Below are positions 58,369-64,000 of a stretch of DNA of 64,000 nucleotides, piece by piece (positions within the stretch are counted from its first letter, which is position 1; the number at the start of each line of letters is the position of its first letter). The stretch comes from Solirubrobacter sp963837485. GTDB lineage: Bacteria; Actinomycetota; Thermoleophilia; Solirubrobacterales; Solirubrobacteraceae. The stretch spans positions 186,001 through 250,000 of the forward strand of contig CAWINP010000018.1 in the NCBI GenBank assembly GCA_963837485.1. The letters are read 5' to 3'. The notes beneath the pieces were generated by a model. The model did not search any database, was not told where the DNA came from, and saw only the letters and a list, made by a program, of their open reading frames with translations. The position numbers and the translations under genes are program-made.

Positions 58369-59105
58369 TGTACGAGCGACTCCGCCCCGCCGGGCCGCCG
58401 GCGGACGCCGAAGATCTGCTGCGCGAGGCGCGGTTCGCCGACTCGGCGCCGGACGACCGGCCGTACCTGTTCATGAACTTCGTCGAGAGCGCGGACGGGC
58501 GCGCGACGCGCGAGGGCAGCTCGCGTGAGCTGGGGTCCGACGCGGACCTGGGGATGCTGCTCGCCCTGCGGACGGTGGCCGATGCGGTGCTCGTCGGCAC
58601 CGGCACGATCCGCGTCGAGGGCTACGGACGCCTCTGCGGCGAGGAGCGGCGCGCTCGGCGGGCGGCCGCCGGGCAGGCGCCCGACCCGCCGCTGGTGACC
58701 TTCTCGCGCCGCTTCGACGTCCCGTGGGACGCGTCGCTGTTCGAGGCGGCCGAGCAGCCGGTGCTGATCTACACCGCGGTGCGCGGCGAGGTCCCGGACG
58801 TCGCCGCGCCGGTCGAGGTCGTCACGCTCGAGCCGTATTCGAGCGCCGCCGCGCTCGCCGACCTGCGCGCCCGCGGCGTGCGCGCGCTGCTCTCCGAGGG
58901 CGGCCCGACGCTGTTCCGCGGCCTGCTCGCCTCGAGGCTCGTGGACGAGCTGTTTCTGACGCTCTCGCCGGAGATCGTCGGCGGCGAGGAGCGGCGGCTG
59001 ATCCCCGGCCCGCCGCTCGATCCGGTCATCGAGCTGTCACTGCGCTGGGTGCTGCAGGCCGAAGGGGAGCTTTTCCTGCGCTACCGGCTAGGTTCGGGCG
59101 GATGA
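58368..59105 (+). CDS. RibD C-terminal / dihydrofolate reductase-like protein
   Basis: A 245-residue reductase of the RibD_C family, which in riboflavin synthesis reduces a pyrimidine ribosyl intermediate. Motifs: YLFMNFVESADGRATREGSS, ALRTVADAVLVGTGTIRVEGYG and ALLSEGGPTLFRGLLASRLVDELFLTLSPEIVGG. No deaminase domain is present, so it is a stand-alone reductase and need not act in riboflavin synthesis. It overlaps both neighbours (TGATG, ATGA). Confidence 0.92.
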   Translation: MYERLRPAGPPADAEDLLREARFADSAPDDRPYLFMNFVESADGRATREGSSRELGSDADLGMLLALRTVADAVLVGTGTIRVEGYGRLCGEERRARRAAAGQAPDPPLVTFSRRFDVPWDASLFEAAEQPVLIYTAVRGEVPDVAAPVEVVTLEPYSSAAALADLRARGVRALLSEGGPTLFRGLLASRLVDELFLTLSPEIVGGEERRLIPGPPLDPVIELSLRWVLQAEGELFLRYRLGSGG

Positions 59106-60478
59106 CGCGCCGTGTGCTGGTTCTCACCCTGCTTGTTCTCGCCGTTCCCGCGAGCGCCAATGCCGCCACCGTCACGAGCTTCGGCGGCACGCTGACGTAC
59201 ACGGCCGCAGCCGGCCACGACAACACCGTCGCGTTCACGCAGAGCGCGCTGTCGGTCACGGTCACCGCGTCCGCCGGCGACCCGATCACCGCGACCGGCT
59301 GCACCGGAGGCGGCCTCACCTTCACGTGCACGGGCGTCAGCACAGTCGTCGCCGACGGCAACGACGGCGACGACACGCTCAACGCGTCCGGACTCACGAC
59401 CGCGCGCTCGACGCTGGCCGGCGGTTCGGGCGACGACGTGCTGATCCCGGGCGACGGCGCGGACTCGCTGAGTGGCGGCGACGGCATCGACCGGGCCGAG
59501 TACGGCGGCACCGGGCTCACCGTCTCGCTGAACGACGTGGCCGACGACGGCCTGCCCGGCGACGGCGACAACGTCAGCTCCGACGTCGAGGATGTCGTCG
59601 TCGACCCGGGCAGCGGCGGGACGGCGACGATCATCGGCAGCGGCGGCGCGAACCAGCTGTCGATGGCCGACGGCGGCGGGAAGCTGACGGGCGGAGGCGG
59701 GTCCGACCGCCTGCTCGGTGGCCCGGCGGCCGACACCATCGACGCGGTCGACGGCTACGTCGACCGGATCGACTGCGGCGGCGGGACCGACACGGTCACC
59801 GGCGACCAGCGCGATCAGGTCGCCTCCAACTGCGAGAACGTGACGCGTCAAACGGTGACGGACGCCGACGACGACCGTCCGCCCGTCGTCGCCTGGACCG
59901 CGCCGGCCGCCGGCACCTCGATCTCGGCCGACAAGCCCACGACGCTGACCGCCACCGCGACCGACGACCGCGGTGTCGCCAAGGTCCAGTTCCTCGACGA
60001 CGACCGTCTCGTCTGCGAGGACGCGACCGCGCCCTACACGTGCGACTACGCGGCCCGCGGCGGCGACGTCGGGCGCGACACGCTGATCGCGCGCGCCGTC
60101 GACACCGCCGACCAGGCGTCGAGCGCGATCCAAGCCGTCACCGTGAGGCGCTTCAGCGCGCGCAAGCTCACGCTCAAGCTCAACCCGGGGCGCGACACTC
60201 GCGCGCCGTACCGCTTCCAGGTCACCGGCAACCTCACGCTCCCGTCGGCCGTCGCGCGCACCCAGGGCTGCCAGGGCGCCGAGGTGTCGATCATCGTCAG
60301 GGCCGGGGGCAAGATCGTGGCGACGCGGCGCCTGACGCTCTCGCGCGTGTGCGGCTACCAGCGGCGGATCGACTTCTCGAGCCGCCCGGGCTCGCGGCCG
60401 CGGTTCACCGCGAAGTTCCTCGGCAACGACGTGATGCAGCCGATCTCCGCGCCGAGCAGGACCGCCAGGACGACCTAG
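59102..60478 (+). CDS. Secreted RTX-like repeat protein
   Basis: A 458-residue exported protein; ATG 59102 overlaps the previous stop. The signal peptide is RRVLVLTLLVLAVPASANA. Residues about 80-240 contain calcium-binding-type Gly/Asp repeats (DGNDGDDTLNASG, GGSGDDVLIPGDGADSLSGGDG, GGGGSDRLLGG). A bacterial Ig-like domain follows at about 260-345 (TATATDDRGVAKVQFLDDDRLVCEDATAPYTC). It ends in a beta domain with Cys residues. Such proteins are common cell-surface adhesin-like factors in this group; no enzyme motif is seen. Confidence 0.88.
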   Translation: MTRRVLVLTLLVLAVPASANAATVTSFGGTLTYTAAAGHDNTVAFTQSALSVTVTASAGDPITATGCTGGGLTFTCTGVSTVVADGNDGDDTLNASGLTTARSTLAGGSGDDVLIPGDGADSLSGGDGIDRAEYGGTGLTVSLNDVADDGLPGDGDNVSSDVEDVVVDPGSGGTATIIGSGGANQLSMADGGGKLTGGGGSDRLLGGPAADTIDAVDGYVDRIDCGGGTDTVTGDQRDQVASNCENVTRQTVTDADDDRPPVVAWTAPAAGTSISADKPTTLTATATDDRGVAKVQFLDDDRLVCEDATAPYTCDYAARGGDVGRDTLIARAVDTADQASSAIQAVTVRRFSARKLTLKLNPGRDTRAPYRFQVTGNLTLPSAVARTQGCQGAEVSIIVRAGGKIVATRRLTLSRVCGYQRRIDFSSRPGSRPRFTAKFLGNDVMQPISAPSRTARTT

Positions 60479-60479
60479 C

Positions 60480-61874
60480 ATGCGCGAGCTCGGCCGCCCC
60501 GTTCTGCAGGCCGCCGCCGTCGTCGTGCTCGGCGCGGTGATGACGATCCTCGACACCACGATCGTCAACATCGCGATCGACCGGCTCGGCGTCGTCTTCG
60601 ACGCGCCGCTGACCACGATCCAGTGGGCGTCGACCGCGTACCTGCTCGCGCTGGCGGCGGTGATCCCGCTGACCGGCTGGGCGGTCGACCGCTTCGGCAC
60701 GCGGCGGGTGTTCATGTCCGCGGTCGCGGTCTTCGTGGCCGGCTCGGTCCTGTGCGGGATCGCCTGGTCGGCGGGCGCGCTGATCGCGTTCCGGGTCGTG
60801 CAGGGGCTCGGAGGCGGGCTGGTGATGCCGGTCGGCATGACGATCCTCGCGCGCGCGGCCGGGCAGGAGCGGATGGGCCGCGTGATGGCGCTGGTCGGCG
60901 TGCCGATGCTGCTGGCGCCGGCGATCGGCCCGATCGTCGGCGGCGCGCTGGTCGACGGCGCGACGTGGCGGCTGATCTTCTTCCTCAACGTCCCGATCGG
61001 GCTGCTGACGCTGGCGCTGGCCGCCCGGGTGCTGCCGCGCGAGACGCCCGAGGGCGCCGGCCCGCTCGACCTGCTCGGCGCGGCGCTGATCTCGCCGGGC
61101 CTTGCGCTGATCGTGCTCGGCCTGTCGGCCGGCGGCGCGTGGCCGGCGTTCCCCGCCGGCGCGGTGCTCGTCGCCGCCTTCATCCGCCACGCGCTGCGCA
61201 CGAGCCACCCGCTGATCGACCTGCGCATCCTGCGCGACCGCACCGTCGCCGCGGCGACCGCGACCGTGCTGCTGTTCAGCGCCTCGTTCTTCGGCTCGCT
61301 GCTGCTGCTCGCGCTCTACTACCAGCTCGCTCGCGGCCTCAGCGCGCTCGACGCGGGGCTGCTGCTGCTCCCGCAGGCGATCGGCGCGATGCTGACCATG
61401 CCGGTCGCCGGCAAGCTCACCGACCGCATCGGCGCCGGCGTGATCGTGCTCGGAGGCGTCTCCCTCGTCGTGCTCGGCACGCTCCCCGCGGTGATGGAGG
61501 ACGCGCCCGACGTCGTGCTCGCCGCCGGGCTGGTCCTGCGCGGCGCCGGCATGGGCGCGACGCTGATGCCGGCGATGGCCGCCGCCTACCAGGCGCTCCC
61601 GCAGGCCGCGGTCGCACGCGCCGCGAGCCTGCTGGAGATCGTCCAGCGCGTCGGCGCCTCACTGGGCATCGCGCTGCTCGCCGTCATCCTTCAACACGGC
61701 CTCCACGGCCTCACGCTGAGCGCGCTGGAGGACATGCCGGCGGCGGCGCGGCCCGACCTCGGCGCGCCGTTCAGCACGGCGTTCGCCTGGGCGGTCGCCT
61801 TGACGGCGATTACGATCGTGCCGGCGCTGCTGCTCCCGCGCCGCGCGCCGGTCCCGGTTCCCGCGCCGGCCTGA
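60480..61874 (+). CDS. DHA2-family MFS drug:H+ antiporter
   Basis: A 464-residue 14-helix-type transporter of the EmrB/QacA group. The first helix carries LGAVMTILDTTIVNIAI (motif D1), followed by WASTAYLLALAAVIPLTGWAVDRFGTRRVF (motif A) and RVVQGLGGGLVMPVGMTIL (motif B). APAIGPIVGGALVD is motif C. It exports lipophilic or cationic compounds, substrate unknown. It starts just after the previous stop; the context gives no regulator. Confidence 0.93.
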   Translation: MRELGRPVLQAAAVVVLGAVMTILDTTIVNIAIDRLGVVFDAPLTTIQWASTAYLLALAAVIPLTGWAVDRFGTRRVFMSAVAVFVAGSVLCGIAWSAGALIAFRVVQGLGGGLVMPVGMTILARAAGQERMGRVMALVGVPMLLAPAIGPIVGGALVDGATWRLIFFLNVPIGLLTLALAARVLPRETPEGAGPLDLLGAALISPGLALIVLGLSAGGAWPAFPAGAVLVAAFIRHALRTSHPLIDLRILRDRTVAAATATVLLFSASFFGSLLLLALYYQLARGLSALDAGLLLLPQAIGAMLTMPVAGKLTDRIGAGVIVLGGVSLVVLGTLPAVMEDAPDVVLAAGLVLRGAGMGATLMPAMAAAYQALPQAAVARAASLLEIVQRVGASLGIALLAVILQHGLHGLTLSALEDMPAAARPDLGAPFSTAFAWAVALTAITIVPALLLPRRAPVPVPAPA

Positions 61875-61890
61875 GGCCCCATTAAACGCG

Positions 61891-61916
61891 GAAAGCCCAC
61901 CCGTGGGTGGACTCTC
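61891..61916. terminator. Terminator-like hairpin after the DHA2 transporter
   Basis: GAAAGCCCACC and GGTGGACTCTC pair around CGTG with two mismatches, 17 bp after the transporter stop. It sits in the 142-bp gap 61875-62016; the rest of the gap holds no gene. No clear U-tract follows. Confidence 0.5.
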
Positions 61917-62016
61917 GGCCATCAGAAGATCAGGCGGCTTTCGCTGGCAAGGGGACGTTCATGAGAAGGTCTCGCCCTCTGGTTGCCTTCGCTGTCTGAC
62001 TCCACCAGGGTAGCGC

Positions 62017-62709
62017 GTGCAGCCGACGTTCGTAGGATGCACCGCCGTGGGAGATCACCTCATCGTCCTCTACTCCGCGGGGCGCGCCTGTCCCGGGTAC
62101 GACCGCCACGAGGCACCGGCGATGCTGATGCACGGCACCTCGCTGGCGCGCGACACCGAGCACGGCCGCGCGGTCACCGCGCAGCTGACGCGCCGCCACG
62201 ACACCCTCGAGGACGCGATCGACGCAGGGATCTTCGGGCTCAGCGCCGCCGACATACCCCGCGGCGTGCGCCGCCAGGCCCGCGCCGCGTGCGAGGACTA
62301 CTTCTACAGCCGGCTCGGTTTGACGCCGGGCCACGAGCTGCGGCGGCCGGCCGCGCCCGACGGCGGGCTCGAGCTGCTGCCCGACGGGATGTACCGGGCG
62401 CTGGAGGAGATCGTCGAGCTCGTCGTCGACGGCGACTACGAGGAGCTGCGCGAGGTCTCGCGTGACCGGCTGGAGGTCGAGGACATGCGCCGCCGCGTGG
62501 AGGACGACTGCCCGGAGGCGCTCGTGCTGCCGCCGCGCGAGGTCTACCGCGTCGAGGCGATCGCCAAGGCCGACGACCCGAACGACGACGGCTGGAGCTA
62601 CTTCCTCGACCTGTGGACGGACGAGGGCCCGGCACGGCTGCATCTCGAGGGCGAGCTCGAGGAGTCCGGCGGGCGCTTCGAGGCGACGCTCAACGACATC
62701 GTGCCCTGA
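62017..62709 (+). CDS. Conserved hypothetical protein with DUF7668-like C-terminus
   Basis: A 230-residue protein. GTG 62017 is preceded by AGGG. The first 120 residues show no clear family. The C-terminal part, about 125-230, has the pattern of DUF7668-type proteins: ALEEIVELVVDGDYEEL, RRVEDDCPEALVLPPREVY, and DDGWSYFLDLWTDEGPARLHLEGEL. These are linked to immunity or regulatory modules in some loci, but the role is unknown. No signal peptide is seen. Confidence 0.75.
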   Translation: MQPTFVGCTAVGDHLIVLYSAGRACPGYDRHEAPAMLMHGTSLARDTEHGRAVTAQLTRRHDTLEDAIDAGIFGLSAADIPRGVRRQARAACEDYFYSRLGLTPGHELRRPAAPDGGLELLPDGMYRALEEIVELVVDGDYEELREVSRDRLEVEDMRRRVEDDCPEALVLPPREVYRVEAIAKADDPNDDGWSYFLDLWTDEGPARLHLEGELEESGGRFEATLNDIVP

Positions 62710-62726
62710 GGCGCGATACTTCGCGA

Positions 62727-63146
62727 GTGGCCCAGCCCGCGCGGATCCTGATCCTGGCGCACCGCACGGCGGCGACGCCGCCGCTGCTGGCGGCCGTCCG
62801 CGACCGCGCGACGCACGGTCGCTGCCGGTTCACGCTCGTCGTCCCCGACTCATCCGGGGAGTCCGAGGCCGAGGATGCCCGCGAGACGCTCGAGCTCGCG
62901 ATCCCGCTGCTCGAGGACGCGGCCGGTGGACGCGTCGAGGGCTACATCGGCGAAGCCGACGCGTTCGCCGCCGCCCGCGCCGCCCACGAGCGCGAGCCGT
63001 TCGACGAAGCCATCATCTCGACGCTGCCGACGAACGTGTCGCGCTGGCTGCGCCTCGACCTGCCCGCGCGCGTCCGGCGCCTCGGGCTGCCGGTGACCGT
63101 GGTGACCCCCCGGCGGGTCGACCGCGAGTTCTTCAAGCTCGCGTGA
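62727..63146 (+). CDS. Universal stress protein-like domain protein
   Basis: A 139-residue protein starting at GTG 62727. The Rossmann-like pattern (ARILILAHRTAATPPLLAAV, FTLVVPDSSGESEAEDARET, GRVEGYIGEADAFAAARAAHE, DEAIISTLPTNVSRWLRLDLPARVRRLGLPVTVVTP) resembles UspA-like proteins. It is smaller than usual and lacks a clear ATP-binding GxxGS motif. The function is open. It is 17 bp downstream of the previous gene. Confidence 0.78.
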   Translation: MAQPARILILAHRTAATPPLLAAVRDRATHGRCRFTLVVPDSSGESEAEDARETLELAIPLLEDAAGGRVEGYIGEADAFAAARAAHEREPFDEAIISTLPTNVSRWLRLDLPARVRRLGLPVTVVTPRRVDREFFKLA

Positions 63147-63196
63147 CTACCAGCTGAACACAATTCGGGCCAAGGGCGCGCCTAGGGTCGCGGCCC

Positions 63197-64000
63197 ATGC
63201 GAAGACTCCTCCCGCTCCTCGCGGCCGCCGTGCTGCTCGGCGCCGCTCCGGCGTATGCACAGACCGACGGCGCCTCGACGCTCGCGGTGATCGGCGACGT
63301 TCCGTACGGCCCCGAGCAGATCGCCGGCTTCCCGACTGACGTCGCGGAGATCAATGCCGACCCGTCGGTCGGCCGCGTGGTCCACCTCGGCGACATCAAG
63401 GACGGCAGCTCGCGCTGCGACGACTCCTATTTCGCCGCGCGCCTCGCGGACTTCCAGAGGTTCACGGACTCCTTCATCTACACGCCCGGCGACAACGAGT
63501 GGACGGACTGCCACCGGGCGAACAACGGGGGCTATCTCCCGACCGAGCGGCTGGACGCCATCCGCCGCACGTTCTTCGCCGTGCACGGCCGCACGCTCGG
63601 CGCCGGCGCCGAGACGCTCGCCTACCAGTCCGACGCCTACCCGGAGAACGTCCGCTGGGCGCAGTCCGGCGTCACGTTCGCGGTCGTGCATGTCGTGGGG
63701 TCCGACGACGACCAGGCGGCGTGGTTCGGAGACCGCGTCGTCAACGGCCAGCGCGTGCCCGAGACGGCTCAGGAGCACGACCTGCGCGTGCAGGAGTACA
63801 CGGCGCGGCAGGCGGCCACGCTCGCATGGATCGACGCGACCTTCGACGCGGCAGAGCGCGACGGCTCCGCGGCGGTGGCGCTCGGCATGCAGGCCAACAT
63901 GGGCAACCAGGCGGCGTTCGCCCCGATCAAGGCCAAGATCGCCGACCGTGCCACGCGCTTCGCCAAGCCCGTGCTGCTGATGCAGGGCGACTCGCACCTG
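63197..64000 (+). CDS. Secreted metallophosphatase-like protein, 3' end outside window
   Basis: At least 268 residues, open to the window edge. ATG 63197 begins a signal peptide (RRLLPLLAAAVLLGAAPAYAQ). The mature part reads STLAVIGDVPYGPEQIA, then VVHLGDIKDGSSRC and FIYTPGDNEWTDC. These match the metal-binding motifs of calcineurin-type phosphoesterases (D-x, GD-x, GDNE). It is similar to actinobacterial secreted metallophosphatases. It probably acts outside the cell on phosphate esters; the C-terminal metal-ligand His motifs lie beyond the window (QGDSHL marks the edge). Confidence 0.88.
   Translation, partial: MRRLLPLLAAAVLLGAAPAYAQTDGASTLAVIGDVPYGPEQIAGFPTDVAEINADPSVGRVVHLGDIKDGSSRCDDSYFAARLADFQRFTDSFIYTPGDNEWTDCHRANNGGYLPTERLDAIRRTFFAVHGRTLGAGAETLAYQSDAYPENVRWAQSGVTFAVVHVVGSDDDQAAWFGDRVVNGQRVPETAQEHDLRVQEYTARQAATLAWIDATFDAAERDGSAAVALGMQANMGNQAAFAPIKAKIADRATRFAKPVLLMQGDSHL

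Noticed and set aside
1..64000. tRNA, rRNA or insertion sequence elements
   Set aside because: No cloverleaf-type tRNA sequence, rRNA segment or transposase frame was recognised by eye; a tRNAscan and ISfinder search would settle it.

Overview
The window is a very GC-rich bacterial chromosome segment with dense, often overlapping genes, many ATGA/GTGA stop-start overlaps, frequent GTG starts and actinobacterial-type families (RpoD-type sigma, PknB-like kinase, HxlR, ROK, ECF sigma). Gene content, notably a DUF4255-type contractile injection system (CIS) next to ArsA-like, PilT and RlpA genes, suggests a Thermoleophilia-like actinobacterium (Solirubrobacterales). That placement is inference; no rRNA or tRNA is present to fix it.

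Left flank (1-7.7 kb): the end of an aldehyde dehydrogenase, a secreted fibronectin-like protein, a gamma-glutamyltransferase gene broken by one base, a parA-ftsZ pair, a decayed marR/MFS remnant joined by a deletion, and a small membrane protein.

Core (7.7-35.8 kb): an extracellular-type CIS locus. A DUF4157 protein and an AAA+ ATPase are translationally coupled. A methyltransferase on the opposite strand and a long imperfect palindrome separate them from the main plus-strand operon. That operon holds a DUF4255 tail-terminator protein, a pseudo-receiver, sheath, tube, a tail-assembly protein, a small DUF6760-like protein, a huge low-complexity repeat protein with a frameshift, a second tube, a LysM baseplate protein, a VgrG-like spike, gp25, baseplate J and a tail protein I-like protein. 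After these come a zinc-ribbon/TM/PASTA/TolB-like membrane protein, a zinc-ribbon/FHA/M50 protease-like membrane protein, and a 1,807-residue protein with seven predicted peptidoglycan-degrading modules. The last is the best cargo or lysin candidate and the most striking gene here.

Right of the CIS (35.8-43.5 kb): a secreted-repeat lipoprotein, an ECF sigma and putative anti-sigma pair, then a minus-strand unit of PAAR-like protein, Ser/Thr kinase and a Thr/Gln-rich secreted protein, with a NarL-type regulator diverging from it. A kinase beside a PAAR gene, plus an FHA protein in the CIS operon, suggests post-translational control resembling the PpkA-Fha1 switch of type VI secretion. ArsA-like and SMC/ABC-like ATPases follow.

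Right flank (43.5-64 kb): ordinary chromosomal genes. They include two HxlR regulators, one divergent from a cytoplasmic trypsin/PDZ protease over a clear inverted repeat, and AIM24, PilT and the principal sigma factor. An RlpA-like protein lies behind a c-di-AMP (ydaO-type) riboswitch. MerR-DICT, alpha/beta hydrolase, GlpX, an LLM flavin enzyme, Tag glycosylase, ROK, GNAT, a RibD-like reductase, an RTX-like secreted protein, a DHA2 transporter and a secreted metallophosphatase cut by the window edge complete it.
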